From: a bacterium
GTDB taxonomy: Bacteria; Bdellovibrionota_C; UBA2361; RFPC01
Direction of reading: 5' to 3'
NCBI GenBank assembly: GCA_009926305.1
Contig: RFPC01000001.1
Span: 1-64,000, forward strand
DNA length: 64,000 bases
Shown here piece by piece: positions 8,006 through 19,290 of this stretch (the stretch's first letter is position 1; each line of letters starts with the position of its first letter). The notes under the pieces are model-generated. The model saw nothing but the letters and a program-made list of their open reading frames with translations. It was not told the origin of the DNA and did no database searches. The translations under genes were made by a program, and so were the position numbers.

Positions 8006-9193
8006 TTACTCTACTGCAATATCCAGTGCTTTCAGAGCTGGTAGAGGTTGGCCTTCAAGGAGTGCTAAGAAAGCCCCTCCACCAGTCGAGATAAAATCGA
8101 ATTTGTGTGCAAGTTCGAGTTTATGAATCGCTGCATCGGTATCACCACCCCCGACAATTGTTACCCCAAGAGCATTCCCTACGCTCTCGACCATGCTCTC
8201 TGTGCCTGCGGCAAACTCCTCATGTTCAAAGGCTCCCATTGGGCCATTCCAAACAATAGTAGCTGCATTTTGAACGGCCTCTTGAAAGAGGATTCGTGAT
8301 GCTGGTCCTACATCAAGCGCCATGCAGTCAGCGGGAATTTCTTGCACCGTAACATTTCGTGATAGTCCTTGGCTCTTCAGACCTGGGGCAACGACAACGT
8401 CAACAGGGAGGTACAGTTGACCACCTCTTCTTGCAATTTTCCCGAGAATTTCGAGTGCTTGTGGAAAGAGCGCTGGCTCATAGAGAGAGCGACCCATTTG
8501 AATACCCTGAGCAGCCAGGAAGGTATTCGCCATCGCGCCCCCCACAATCACTTTATCCGCTTTTTCGCATAATCTCGTCAGTACACCGAGTTTGGATGAG
8601 ATTTTTGCTCCGCCTACAATGACGCATAATGGCCGCTCAGGCTGAATAAGTGCCTTCTTGAAATAATCGAGTTCTTTCTGCATGAGCAGTCCTGGAACTT
8701 TAACGGTCATGTAAGAGGGCACGCCAACAACGGATGCATGAGCACGATGTGCTGTTCCAAAGGCATCATTCACGTAAACATCAGCGAGCGAAGCGAGTGA
8801 CTGGGCGAATGCTTCCTGGTTTTCTTTTTCATTTTTATGAAAGCGTAGGTTTTCTAGAAGAATGATCTGGTTCGGAGATGCCTTTTCTACCAACTCAATG
8901 ACGGCAGCACCCACGCAGTCGGGAGCTAACTGAACAGGGTATCCCGCTTCAGTCTCGAGAGCTTTTGCCACTGGAGCGAGCGAAAAGGAGTCATCACGTT
9001 TCCCTCCAGGTCTTCCCAAGTGCGATGCGACAATAGGGATCCCTCCCTTCTCAATAATGAGCCGAACAGTCGGCGCAAAAGACTTGATGCGATGACGATC
9101 TGTAATCTCACCTTTCTCATTAAGCGGAACATTCAGATCGGCTCGGACAAAAACTCTTTTTCCTTTAAGGTCAATATCGTGAATGGTGTTCAT
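8006..9193 (-). CDS. pgk: Phosphoglycerate kinase
   Basis: Glycolytic and gluconeogenic transfer of phosphate between 1,3-bisphosphoglycerate and ADP. The N-domain substrate motif VFVRADLNVPL, the hinge/nucleotide motif VIVGGAKISSKL, and the C-terminal GGGDTDAA and FISTGGGAFLALLEG blocks are all present. 395 aa from ATG 9193 matches the family; the frame extends 17 codons further upstream, but that extension is not family-like. Its start lies 52 bases after the stop of the Nif3 gene, suggesting co-transcription. Confidence 0.96.
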   Translation of the reverse strand: MNTIHDIDLKGKRVFVRADLNVPLNEKGEITDRHRIKSFAPTVRLIIEKGGIPIVASHLGRPGGKRDDSFSLAPVAKALETEAGYPVQLAPDCVGAAVIELVEKASPNQIILLENLRFHKNEKENQEAFAQSLASLADVYVNDAFGTAHRAHASVVGVPSYMTVKVPGLLMQKELDYFKKALIQPERPLCVIVGGAKISSKLGVLTRLCEKADKVIVGGAMANTFLAAQGIQMGRSLYEPALFPQALEILGKIARRGGQLYLPVDVVVAPGLKSQGLSRNVTVQEIPADCMALDVGPASRILFQEAVQNAATIVWNGPMGAFEHEEFAAGTESMVESVGNALGVTIVGGGDTDAAIHKLELAHKFDFISTGGGAFLALLEGQPLPALKALDIAVE

Positions 9194-9244
9194 AAAGTCT
9201 TCAGTATAGTAAGGGTTTGGTAAAATAAGCGTTGCGTTACTCAA

Positions 9245-10054
9245 TCAGATACCAGTCGGCTCGTCCAGAAATATGCACTGAATTTTTGCGTTCTTCTCAA
9301 GAAATTTTCCTATCGCCCGCACCCCGAAGGTCTCGGTGTGATAGTGGCCCGCAAAAATGGCATTCATTTCTTCCTCTTGAGCCAGGTGGTATGCCTCATG
9401 CTTTGGTTCGCCTGAGAGAAAAGCGTCACACCCCAGCGCTTTCGCTTCGGGAATGAGCGAACTCGCTGATCCTGTCGCGATGCCTATTCGAGAGACATGC
9501 TCTGGACCGAACAGAAGTGAGCAGGTCATTCCTTTTTGCGCCTTCTCTGGAATAATTCGACTGAGGAGATGTGATTCGAGTTGAGACCTTTCAAGAGTCT
9601 GGGGGAGTATTCCAACGACGCCGATTGTCGCTCCAAGAGCCGAAAAAGCAGGTTGTATATCAGTAAGCTCAAGGAGCCGTGCAATCTCCGATGCATTTCC
9701 CACTGTCAGATTTCCATCCAGAGGGAGGTGGCACGAATAAAGAGAACATGTGCCGTTTATTAACGTCCTTATTTTCTCTCCCGTCTTCCCTATCACCATT
9801 GGTGAAGGAGCGGTTCCCCAGAAGAGTCCATGGTGAGTGATAAGAAGGTCGCATTCTTGTCGAATGGCTTCTCGTATTATCGATACCCCTGCATCAACTG
9901 CTAATCCGACCTTTTTTACGATAGCCTCGCTGTTGGCTTCAACTTGAAGTCCGTTCCAGGCGATATCCGCAGCAGTAAATCGATCGGGATCGAGCAATTC
10001 GTCTAAAAGTTGCGTTATATCCGCCAGGCGAACTGCTGTGTGAGAAGTATCCAT
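9245..10054 (-). CDS. Nif3-like dinuclear metal centre protein (DUF34)
   Basis: 269 aa with metal-binding LLITHHGLFW near residue 75 and GHYHTETFGV near the C-terminus, the two halves of the dinuclear site in the hexameric Nif3/YbgI family. WNGLQVEA near the N-terminus and the strand LGCDAFLSGEPKHE are also typical. The biochemical role of the family is unsettled (a GTP cyclohydrolase I type 2 label is often used in databases). Followed by pgk on the same strand. Confidence 0.9.
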   Translation of the reverse strand: MDTSHTAVRLADITQLLDELLDPDRFTAADIAWNGLQVEANSEAIVKKVGLAVDAGVSIIREAIRQECDLLITHHGLFWGTAPSPMVIGKTGEKIRTLINGTCSLYSCHLPLDGNLTVGNASEIARLLELTDIQPAFSALGATIGVVGILPQTLERSQLESHLLSRIIPEKAQKGMTCSLLFGPEHVSRIGIATGSASSLIPEAKALGCDAFLSGEPKHEAYHLAQEEEMNAIFAGHYHTETFGVRAIGKFLEKNAKIQCIFLDEPTGI

Positions 10055-10182
10055 AATTCAAGATGTTACGAGTTTTCTTTCCGCATCTCAACCCATTGGT
10101 CGTTCATTCTCCGGGAGAGTTGGAAATAGTTTGGAAGGATGATAGCCTTCCGTCCGCATTGTTTTCCTAAGAGAAGGACAAA

Positions 10183-11037
10183 ATGGGTTGGTTTACGAGA
10201 AGCAAAGCACCAAAGCCGCAGGCAGAAGAGAACGAACGGGTTCAGATGCCAGACGATATTTGGACCAAGTGTCCTCGTTGCGGAGCGATTCTCTATACGA
10301 AGGAGCTACGCCGCACATTAGGCGTTTGTACTCGGTGTGAATATCACTTCAGACTTACGGCTCAACAGCGGATCCCCGTGGTTGTCGATAGACACTCTTT
10401 CTCGGAAATCGATAAAGAATTGAGAACGAGTGACCCGTTAAATTTTCGAGACAGCAAGAAGTACAAAGAACGGGTCAAGAAGGCTGAGAAATCGAGTGGT
10501 TCTCCAGAGGCCGTAATCACCGGTCGTGCGCGTGTCCAAAATATTCCGGTTGTCCTAGGCGTATTCGAGTTTGGATACATGGGTGGGAGCATGGGCTCAG
10601 TGGTCGGAGAGAAGCTTGCTCGAATCGTTGAGATCGGAGTTGCCGAGCGCAGGCCAGTCATTATCGTAAGCGCCTCAGGCGGTGCTCGTATGCAGGAAGG
10701 GATTTTCTCGCTGATGCAGATGGCGAAAGTTAGCGCAGCTCTCGGTCGGCTAGGTCAAGAGCGGGTCCCCTACATATCAGTTCTTACCGATCCTACAACG
10801 GGAGGGGTCGCCGCATCATTTGCGATGCTTGGGGATGTAATCATCGCTGAACCAAAGGCGCTCGTTGGTTTCGCAGGGCCGAGAGTTATTGAGCAGACTA
10901 TTCGCCAGAAGCTTCCTGAGGGATTTCAGCGCTCCGAGTTTTTACTGGAGCATGGGATAGTCGATATGGTGGTGGAGAGGGCCGATCTCAAGGAGGAGAT
11001 TGCGGGTCTTCTGACGAATTTTGGTTTTAAAGCCTAA
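10183..11037 (+). CDS. accD: Acetyl-CoA carboxylase carboxyltransferase subunit beta
   Basis: Carboxyltransferase half of acetyl-CoA carboxylase, the committed step of fatty acid synthesis; it partners AccA. A four-cysteine zinc ribbon (Cys30/33 and Cys49/52) is followed by the crotonase-like domain with GGSMGSVVGEK, SASGGARMQEG and the acyl-CoA-binding LTDPTTGGVAASFAMLGD. 284 aa is normal. Ribosome binding site AGAAGGA precedes ATG 10183. accA is not in the window. Confidence 0.97.
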   Translation: MGWFTRSKAPKPQAEENERVQMPDDIWTKCPRCGAILYTKELRRTLGVCTRCEYHFRLTAQQRIPVVVDRHSFSEIDKELRTSDPLNFRDSKKYKERVKKAEKSSGSPEAVITGRARVQNIPVVLGVFEFGYMGGSMGSVVGEKLARIVEIGVAERRPVIIVSASGGARMQEGIFSLMQMAKVSAALGRLGQERVPYISVLTDPTTGGVAASFAMLGDVIIAEPKALVGFAGPRVIEQTIRQKLPEGFQRSEFLLEHGIVDMVVERADLKEEIAGLLTNFGFKA

Positions 11038-11415
11038 ATAAAACATCGGAATACCTCTGAAGCCTCTCTAGGCGTTATCGGTGATACCAGTTGAACCTGC
11101 ATTCTTCACAGGAGGAGCCCAAATCATTCGGCTCATGGCTCTTGTATTCAAAAGGTCAGAGCCCCAGCTGCTGTTTAGCGCACTTTCCCAAAACAATCGA
11201 AGCTGATCGACAAGTGAGTTATTTCATCCCTTTTGAGACTGCCATTTTCGCGTTTATACTCCACGAGGAAGGTTCTTATCTCGTCATAATCCGAGCGCCA
11301 CGTTTTTTCGTCGACAGAGAAATAGAAAGGTTGCGGTCTGTAATAGGTGGTCTATTGCCTTAGGAAGTCCGTGTTCAGGGCTGCGCTGAGAGTCAGCACA
11401 AAAGGGGGATGTCAA
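11038..11415. other. accD-lptD intergenic region
   Basis: 378 bp with no recognisable gene. A 90-codon frame (TTG 11091 to 11363) is open but has no ribosome binding site or family resemblance; I treat it as probably non-coding. The region presumably carries the lptD promoter, though I cannot place one with confidence. Confidence 0.3.
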
Positions 11416-13995
11416 TTGAAATCAGCAGAGCAGGGAAGAAGAGGAGTCTTGCGTCAATCAGAAGCGAGAGGAGCGGACCGTGTCGTGTTCACGGTTTTTT
11501 TTCGCGTTCCCCTGATGTTTATAACAATAGTCATCATGTTCGTTGTTATGCCCCTTTCTCTCTTTGCCCAAGTAATTGCGCCTGACGAGAAGGAAATTTT
11601 TCGAGAGGACTCTGATAGATTTCAAGAGCAGCTTTCTAAAAAAAGAAAGTCTCTCATGACTCCGACGGTGTCTGGTGGTGATCAAGTAGATTTCTCGGCA
11701 CCAATTGTAAATTTCAATCAAGAAGAAAATATTATTTCCGGTTCTGATGGAGTGCTTATTTCGGGGCAGGATTTTCGGATTCAAGGTGAACGAGGAAGTG
11801 TCGATCTCGATACGAACGAAGCAAGCCTAGAGGAAAGAGTCGTCTTAACAGGAGAGACAACAAATATTGCCGCAGAAAAAATGCAGTTTAATCTTAATTC
11901 AGAGGTAGGCGAATTCGAGCAAGCGACCTTTACTCTGGAAGACTCAGCGTTTCAATTCTCTGCTGAGAGAGCCAAAAAGTTAAATGATGTCGAATTTGAA
12001 ATGAGTGACTGCTCGCTCACTACGTGTTCGTGTGAGGATGGCTCTATCCCGTGGAAGCTCAGCGCCTCGCGGGTGACGGCTGAGCGAGAGGGCTATGCCC
12101 ATGCGTATAACCCGGTATTTGAATTTCAAGGCGTCCCGCTATTTTATGCCCCATGGTTGGCTGTTCCGGTAAAGCAAGAACGGTCCAGTGGTCTGCTGGT
12201 ACCAGAGTTCGGGTATAGCAACAGAGATGGGTTCAACACTCGACTTCCATTTTTTTTCGTAGTGGATGAGTCAACCGACATAACTCTTGCACCATTTGTT
12301 CAGACAGAAACCCGTTTTGGAACCGAGTTGGAGTATCGCGAAGCATATTCGTTGCGTTCTTCTTTTGAGGGGAAGTTGTTTTATTCGGATGAGACGCCTC
12401 GAGATGGAGAGTTGCGAGGAACCGATATCAGTAATATTGCGGAGCCAGAAATAGATGATAATCGTTTGGGACTGTATGCGAAGCAGCAGTGGAGCAACTC
12501 GCCTTCTTCTTCAGTGCCGTTGAGCTTGGTATCAGATATTCACTGGGTGAGTGATACGCTCTTGCTTCGCGAACTGAATGCATCGGAGATAGGTCTCCCG
12601 AGTAGTCGGTACGCTACTTCGCGAATTGCCTTGCGTGGTCAGTTTGGAGATTTTGTCTCTTCCTCACTGGTTGGAGAGTGGAACGAAGCGCTTGTCACCC
12701 CACAAGATACCACCTTTCAACGCCTTCCAGAGTTCTCGTTAAATATGGCGAAGAGTTATCGTCCGTTTGGCTACAATCCTTATGGCTTGAAGGTGCTTCC
12801 AAAGCTCGATTTTCGCGCGGTCAATTTCCAGCGCGACAATGGATATGATGGTATTCGATACAATGTGAGCCCCTCTGTGCGAATTCCTCTGCGCTACAAG
12901 AATTATTTCAATAGTAGTCTAGAGATGGCAGCTCATCATACGGTGTATTCTCTCGATGAAGTGACTAATCCTGCGGGAGGAGCGGATCTTGATGATTCGA
13001 ATAGTCGTGACCTCTTTATCCTCAACTATCAGATAGGGACGGCACTTGAGCGGATCTATGACGTTTCTTCGGACAGCTTCTTAAGGACGATGACGAGTCT
13101 TGGAGCGCGAAATCAAGGGAGTATACTAAAGCGAGTAAAGCATACGATTGAGCCGCGAGTCTCTTTTTCTTATGTTCCAGGCACGAGTCAGTCGGATCTG
13201 CCACTCTTTGATTCTTTCGACCGAGTAAGGAAGAAAAGCGTTATTACCTATGAGTTAATGACCCGACTTCTTGGAAGCTTTGACTCCTTGAGCCCAGCAG
13301 GGGGAGGAATCGAGGAGCTTTTACCAGATACGGAGCAGTTTGAAACACTCGATACGCTCTCACCACTTTCTGGCTTTGATCGAGGCATGAGTGGTTCGGT
13401 GGGCGGTCTGACCGGAGGGATGGGAAGGAGCCGAGGAATTTCACGGAGAGGACGGAAGAACATTCGGCAACTCGCATCCTTCCGCTTGGTACAAAGTTAT
13501 GATTATACCGAAGACCAAGAGGATCTCGATCCCAACCGAAGACCGTTCTCTGATTTGGGGGCGCAATTCTACTTGACGCCGACAAGTGATTTTGGTCTTG
13601 GGCTTTCGACAAATTATAATCCCGAGACGGGTGATGTCTCTTCTTGGTCGGTTGAGTCTCATTTCTTTGATGATAGAGGTGACAGTGTACGAGCGCGGTA
13701 TACTTCAGTCGATGGTAGTGTTGGACAATTTGAAGGAAACCTCGAGCTTGTGTTAGCTCCGCGGGTGAAGTTGGGATACTACGCGCGATTCGATGAGCGA
13801 ACATCCGAGTTTATTGAGCAACAGTCTGCACTTCGATTCTCGAGTGCATGTGATTGCTGGCACATCGATCTTGGTTTCACTGAGCAGTTAAACCCGAATA
13901 GAGAGGCGGTTCTTTTCCGATTTTTCTTGAAGGGCCTCGGTGACTTTACTCAGAACTTTGGGTTTAATCGACAGGGGAATTCGCAAATCCCTTAA
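11416..13995 (+). CDS. lptD: LPS-assembly protein LptD
   Basis: Outer-membrane beta-barrel that, with LptE, inserts lipopolysaccharide into the outer leaflet. Following a charged N-region and a signal segment (RVPLMFITIVIMF, ending near LSLFAQ) comes an OstA-like beta-jellyroll domain (IISGSDGVLISGQD to about residue 190), then a long barrel with many aromatic alternating strands. Cysteines Cys199/204/206 and Cys812/814 sit where E. coli LptD forms its inter-domain disulfides. I chose TTG 11416 (GGGGG seven bases upstream); the frame runs to 11347. 859 aa. No LptE is adjacent. Its presence shows an LPS-containing diderm. Confidence 0.9.
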   Translation: MKSAEQGRRGVLRQSEARGADRVVFTVFFRVPLMFITIVIMFVVMPLSLFAQVIAPDEKEIFREDSDRFQEQLSKKRKSLMTPTVSGGDQVDFSAPIVNFNQEENIISGSDGVLISGQDFRIQGERGSVDLDTNEASLEERVVLTGETTNIAAEKMQFNLNSEVGEFEQATFTLEDSAFQFSAERAKKLNDVEFEMSDCSLTTCSCEDGSIPWKLSASRVTAEREGYAHAYNPVFEFQGVPLFYAPWLAVPVKQERSSGLLVPEFGYSNRDGFNTRLPFFFVVDESTDITLAPFVQTETRFGTELEYREAYSLRSSFEGKLFYSDETPRDGELRGTDISNIAEPEIDDNRLGLYAKQQWSNSPSSSVPLSLVSDIHWVSDTLLLRELNASEIGLPSSRYATSRIALRGQFGDFVSSSLVGEWNEALVTPQDTTFQRLPEFSLNMAKSYRPFGYNPYGLKVLPKLDFRAVNFQRDNGYDGIRYNVSPSVRIPLRYKNYFNSSLEMAAHHTVYSLDEVTNPAGGADLDDSNSRDLFILNYQIGTALERIYDVSSDSFLRTMTSLGARNQGSILKRVKHTIEPRVSFSYVPGTSQSDLPLFDSFDRVRKKSVITYELMTRLLGSFDSLSPAGGGIEELLPDTEQFETLDTLSPLSGFDRGMSGSVGGLTGGMGRSRGISRRGRKNIRQLASFRLVQSYDYTEDQEDLDPNRRPFSDLGAQFYLTPTSDFGLGLSTNYNPETGDVSSWSVESHFFDDRGDSVRARYTSVDGSVGQFEGNLELVLAPRVKLGYYARFDERTSEFIEQQSALRFSSACDCWHIDLGFTEQLNPNREAVLFRFFLKGLGDFTQNFGFNRQGNSQIP

Positions 13996-14077
13996 TAGGT
14001 GATGGAAGTCTGTTCAAGCAGTTCTCTCTTCTGCCGTTTCATGTTAGTTTTGCTGGGAATTAGACGGAGGTAATGCC

Positions 14078-15118
14078 ATGCGAGTGCTTGTAACCGGAGG
14101 AGCCGGATTCATCGGAACGAATCTTGTGCGATTGCTGCTTGAAGAGCGACCCTCGTGGGAGGTTGAGGTGTTAGATCTACTCACCTATGCAGGAAACTTT
14201 GATAATGTCTCGGAGCTGATCGACGGAGAACGCATCGCTTTTCATAAAAAAGACATTACTGTGGCATCTGATGTTCAAGAAGTTTTTCAAGATGCCCAGT
14301 ATGATATTGTTTTTCACCTTGCAGCAGAGAGTCATGTTGATCGCTCTCTGTATGCAGCGAGTACTTTTGCCGCGACTAACGTTCTTGGAACTCAGCATTT
14401 AGTGGATGCTTCGCTTCAAAGTGGGGTGAAGCGGTTTGTACATGTTTCGACTGATGAGGTCTACGGTTCGATGGGGCCAGAGGATCGAGCAACTGAGGAC
14501 TATCCTATAGTTCCCTCAAGCCCTTACTCAGCGTCGAAAGCGTCTTCCGATCTCATGGTGCTGGCTGCACACAAATCACTCGGGCTGCCGGCGGTAGTAA
14601 CCCGTTGTACAAACAATTACGGAGCGTACCAGTTCCCAGAGAAGTTCATCCCTCTCTTTATCACGCGCGCTATGCGGGATGAAGCACTTCCGCTCTACGG
14701 GGATGGAAAGCAGATGAGAAGTTGGATACACGTTACGGATCATTGCAGAGCGCTTCTTGAGTTGGCAGAGCATGACGTGGTGGGGGAGGTGTTCAATATC
14801 GGTGGGTTTGAGGAGGCAGAGCTTACTAATATTCATGTTGCCAGGCAGATTCTCAGTGCGCTTGGGAAACCAGAGTCTCTCATTCAGCATGTAACCGATC
14901 GACCTGCGCACGATCGCAAGTATGCCGTGGATAGCTCCGCATTAAATCGGCTAACAGGATGGAAGCCTCAAGTGTCATTCGCAGACGGCATTGCTGAAAC
15001 CATTCGGTGGTATGAGAACAACGAGGCATGGTGGCAGGCTATTATCAGTGGCTCTTATCAGCAGTTTTATGAGAAGCACTACGGCGCGCGCCACACAACT
15101 TCCTCCACGGAGTCCTAA
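14078..15118 (+). CDS. rfbB: dTDP-glucose 4,6-dehydratase
   Basis: Extended SDR enzyme producing dTDP-4-keto-6-deoxyglucose. It has the Rossmann motif GGAGFIGTNLVR, STDEVYG, the catalytic YSASK, and the family sequence CTNNYGAYQFPEK. 346 aa from ATG 14078 with GGAGG upstream. It overlaps the next gene by one base (TAATG), so the two are translationally coupled. rfbA and rfbC partners are absent from this window. Confidence 0.95.
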   Translation: MRVLVTGGAGFIGTNLVRLLLEERPSWEVEVLDLLTYAGNFDNVSELIDGERIAFHKKDITVASDVQEVFQDAQYDIVFHLAAESHVDRSLYAASTFAATNVLGTQHLVDASLQSGVKRFVHVSTDEVYGSMGPEDRATEDYPIVPSSPYSASKASSDLMVLAAHKSLGLPAVVTRCTNNYGAYQFPEKFIPLFITRAMRDEALPLYGDGKQMRSWIHVTDHCRALLELAEHDVVGEVFNIGGFEEAELTNIHVARQILSALGKPESLIQHVTDRPAHDRKYAVDSSALNRLTGWKPQVSFADGIAETIRWYENNEAWWQAIISGSYQQFYEKHYGARHTTSSTES

Positions 15119-16044
15119 TGAAGCTGTGTGTTTTCGGTGCTTCAGGGCAGCTTGGAAAGGAATTGCTAGCCCCTGGGATCAGCCCATATCAGGTCGTCGG
15201 TTTTGACGAGATTCATGGTGATGTTACTTCTCTTGAAGTGGTGCGGGATATCATTCAGCGGGAGGCGCCTGATGTCGTGGTAAATTGCGCAGCGTATACC
15301 GCTGTTGATAGGGCTGAAGAGGAGAGAGAGATTGCGTTTGCTGTTAATGAAGGAGGGGCCAAAAACCTTGCGATTGCAGCGAAGGAGTTTTCCACTCGAC
15401 TCATTACCGTTTCCACTGATTATGTATTCGGGGGTGACTCGCAGCAGCAGCTCTGTGAACCGATAAAAGAGGAAAGCCCCAGTGACCCATGTAATGTGTA
15501 TGGAGCCTCTAAGAGAGCTGGCGAGTTAGCTGCGTTAGAGGTGTATCCGGAGGGAACGCTCGTTGTTCGCACATCATCGCTTCATGGAGCCTATGGAGCA
15601 AATTTTGTACACACGATTCTCCGACTACTTGAGGAGCGAGAGGAGCTATCAGTAGTAAACGATCAATACATGGCTCCAACGTGGGCTGGTTGGTTGGCCC
15701 ATGTGTTGTTGGAGCTCTCTTCAAAAGAGATAACGGGCTATCTCCATGCATCCTCACGTGGTGCTATTACGTGGTATCAGTTTGCCGAGGCGATTAGGAA
15801 TATGGCTCAGTTCTCTACTCAGGCACCAGCTATCCTTCATCCCATTACTACTCGTGATTATCCTACCCCAGCAAGAAGACCTCGGTACTCGGTGCTTGAT
15901 TGCTCCAAGCTAGATCGGATTATCTCGGGGGTGGTTATTGATTGGGAAGAAGGACTTCGCGCACATCTACAGGAGCTTGGACGGGTATCATTTGAACAAG
16001 TAGCCCAAGAGACGAACTATGGAGGAGAGAACAATGACGACTGA
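15118..16044 (+). CDS. rfbD: dTDP-4-dehydrorhamnose reductase
   Basis: Reduces dTDP-4-keto-L-rhamnose to dTDP-L-rhamnose. It has an N-terminal GASGQLGKEL NAD(P)H motif, NCAAYTAVDRAEEE, STDYVFGG, and the catalytic YGASKRAGE. 308 aa. It starts within the stop of rfbB and overlaps the manC start, placing all three in one operon. Confidence 0.93.
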   Translation: MKLCVFGASGQLGKELLAPGISPYQVVGFDEIHGDVTSLEVVRDIIQREAPDVVVNCAAYTAVDRAEEEREIAFAVNEGGAKNLAIAAKEFSTRLITVSTDYVFGGDSQQQLCEPIKEESPSDPCNVYGASKRAGELAALEVYPEGTLVVRTSSLHGAYGANFVHTILRLLEEREELSVVNDQYMAPTWAGWLAHVLLELSSKEITGYLHASSRGAITWYQFAEAIRNMAQFSTQAPAILHPITTRDYPTPARRPRYSVLDCSKLDRIISGVVIDWEEGLRAHLQELGRVSFEQVAQETNYGGENNDD

Positions 16045-17131
16045 GGTAGCGGCGGTAATTCTTGCTGGAGGGCAGGGGGCTCGGTTTTGGCCCTTGAGTA
16101 GAAAAGACTTTCCGAAGCAGTTTCTCTCGCTTGGAGAAAGCGGTGATAGTTTGATTCAGGCAACGGTCAAACGACTTGAACCACTCATCCCTCGTGAGCG
16201 CATAGTCGTTATTACCGCCCAGCACTTAGTATCATTGGTGGAAGAGCATACTCCTGGAGTGCAGATATTAGCTGAGCCTTTCGGGAGAAATACGGCAGCG
16301 GCAATCGCTCTGGGAGCGAAATGGCTTTCGGATCAAGGTTTCGATGGAGTGATGATCGCGTTGCCAGCTGACCATGCGGTGAAAAGTGATGAAAAATTAA
16401 TCCAGACACTGCGGGCAGCGACAGCTCTTGCGGCATCGAGTGATGAGCTTGTTACCATAGGTATTCAACCTGACCGTCCTGATACTGCCTTCGGCTATAT
16501 TCAGAGGGGCGCGCCCTTGGAACAAGAAAGCAGTGGAACAAATAGCGGAGGAAGGGTTTACTCGGTAAAGCGATTTTTTGAAAAACCAAACGAGCGGCGA
16601 GCAAGGCAATATATTGAGAGTGGTGATTTTTACTGGAACAGTGGAATGTTCGCTTGGAGACCTGAGGTTTTTCTAGACGCGTTAGAGCGCTTTTTGCCAG
16701 AGATGTATGCTGAGTTTTGTGCCGTGGAGTTTCCAGCTGAATGTGAGCAGGTAACAGATGTTGTTGAGGGGCTTTATTCGCGTATTGAATCGATATCGGT
16801 CGACTTTGGCATTATGGAACATGCAAAGAATGTGAAGGTGGTAGAGGCCTTTGATTATGGGTGGAATGATGTCGGTTCATGGGACGCATGGGCGGAGCAT
16901 TTTCAAGGTGACTCTGAGGGTAACCTTTTAAAAGGTGATTGCATCTCTCTCGATGGCTCTGGCAATATTGTTTCCTCGGATTCAGGTCGCTTTGTAGCTC
17001 TTGTTGGCACAGAAGACCTTGTTGTGGTTGATGCGAAAGATGCCACGTTAGTGTGCCCTCGTTCTCGAGTGCAGGATGTGAAGAAAGTCGTTGAGTATCT
17101 GAAGAAGCAAAAGCGGGAGGAGCTCATCTAG
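16034..17131 (+). CDS. manC: Mannose-1-phosphate guanylyltransferase
   Basis: Makes GDP-mannose, the precursor used by the gmd gene downstream. The nucleotidyltransferase signature LAGGQGARFWPLSRKDFPKQ is at the N-terminus; FGRNTAAAIALGA, ALPADHAV and FEKPNERRARQYIESG follow. 365 aa, ending after a short beta-helix part (SGRFVALVGTEDLVVVDA) without the isomerase domain of bifunctional ManC/AlgA proteins. ATG 16034 is preferred over the in-frame ATG 16019, because GGAGGAGAG between them is a strong ribosome binding site. Confidence 0.93.
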   Translation: MTTEVAAVILAGGQGARFWPLSRKDFPKQFLSLGESGDSLIQATVKRLEPLIPRERIVVITAQHLVSLVEEHTPGVQILAEPFGRNTAAAIALGAKWLSDQGFDGVMIALPADHAVKSDEKLIQTLRAATALAASSDELVTIGIQPDRPDTAFGYIQRGAPLEQESSGTNSGGRVYSVKRFFEKPNERRARQYIESGDFYWNSGMFAWRPEVFLDALERFLPEMYAEFCAVEFPAECEQVTDVVEGLYSRIESISVDFGIMEHAKNVKVVEAFDYGWNDVGSWDAWAEHFQGDSEGNLLKGDCISLDGSGNIVSSDSGRFVALVGTEDLVVVDAKDATLVCPRSRVQDVKKVVEYLKKQKREELI

Positions 17132-17283
17132 CGCGGTCATAGGACTGTGCTCACACAACCCCCTAAAATCATTATGCTATTAGGAGTTTTCTGGAATTTG
17201 TTTCTTTCAACTTCTTTTGAAAAGGCACAGATTATCGAAAACTCTGTCGCAAGGTTGCGACTTTTCTCTTGGCAATTATATAG

Positions 17284-18294
<1,011 letters not shown>

Positions 18295-18318
18295 GCGAAG
18301 AAAAAGAGCAGCCAGATC

Positions 18319-19290
18319 ATGAGGATTCTCGTCACAGGAGCGTGTGGTTTCGTGGGTCCGTATCTGGTGAAGGCGCTCCAGGATCTTGGTGGGCATGAGG
18401 TTGTGGCATCGGTCCATAGCCACGCGTTAGGTGATAGGGCGGCCTGTGAAGGGGAGTCTTTAAAAAGCCTCGCTTCCAGCGTGGTAGAGCTTGATGTAAC
18501 TGACAAGATGGCGTGCGGCGAGTTAATCGGAGAACTTCGCCCAGATTGCGTCTATCATCTTGCGGGGCTAGCTTTCGCACCAGATGCTGCCGCTCATTTT
18601 GAACGAGCGTTGTCAGTGAATGTGCAAGGGCCGTTCAATGTGTGCCAAGCACTTGCTGACCATTGTCCCGAAGCTCGGATGATCTTTGCGAGTTCGGGTG
18701 AAGTCTACGGCGCAATCTCTGACGATGAGCTCCCAATTCGCGAGGAACAGCCGTTACGACCAATGAATCCGTACAGCCTAACAAAAGCTCAGGCAGAGGA
18801 CGCATTGTGCTATTTTGGACGTCGTACTGGACTGCAAATCGTGATAGCACGACCATTCAATCACTTTGGTCCAGGCCAGTCAGAGAAGTTTGTAACAGCT
18901 GCGTTTGCCTCTCAACTGGCGCGAATTGCCGTTGGCAAACAGCCGCCTCAACTCAGCGTTGGGAATCTTGAAGCACGGCGTGATTTTACTGATGTGCGAG
19001 ATATCATCGATGGCTATGTTTCGCTCTTAGGGGTAGAAGCAGGGAATTATAATCTCTGCTCGGGAAAAGCCCCTTCGATTCAAGAGCTGCTCGACATTCT
19101 GATAGAAGAGAGTGGTATTTCAGTCGAGATTCAACAAGATCCGGAACGCATGCGCCCAGCCGAGGTGGCGGAAGTGCGGGGGTCTTACGACAAGATTCAC
19201 ACCGCGTGTAATTGGATGCCAAAACGGGAGTTAAGAGAGTCGCTGCGTGACCTGTACCGGTATTGGCTTGAGAAAGAGCAATCATCGTAG
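18319..19290 (+). CDS. rmd: GDP-4-dehydro-6-deoxy-mannose reductase (Rmd type)
   Basis: Extended SDR enzyme with TGACGFVGPYLVKAL, HLAGLAFAPDAA, SSGEVYG, the catalytic YSLTKAQAE, and RPFNHFGPGQ. Lying 24 bases after gmd, it most likely completes GDP-D-rhamnose synthesis by reducing the Gmd product. A related 4-reductase (for example toward GDP-6-deoxy-D-talose) is possible. The 323-aa length and motifs separate it from the GDP-fucose synthase branch, though not decisively. Confidence 0.8.
   Translation: MRILVTGACGFVGPYLVKALQDLGGHEVVASVHSHALGDRAACEGESLKSLASSVVELDVTDKMACGELIGELRPDCVYHLAGLAFAPDAAAHFERALSVNVQGPFNVCQALADHCPEARMIFASSGEVYGAISDDELPIREEQPLRPMNPYSLTKAQAEDALCYFGRRTGLQIVIARPFNHFGPGQSEKFVTAAFASQLARIAVGKQPPQLSVGNLEARRDFTDVRDIIDGYVSLLGVEAGNYNLCSGKAPSIQELLDILIEESGISVEIQQDPERMRPAEVAEVRGSYDKIHTACNWMPKRELRESLRDLYRYWLEKEQSS

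Noticed and set aside
11091-11363. 90-codon plus-strand frame between accD and lptD
   Set aside because: TTG start without a ribosome binding site, no family resemblance; likely chance.
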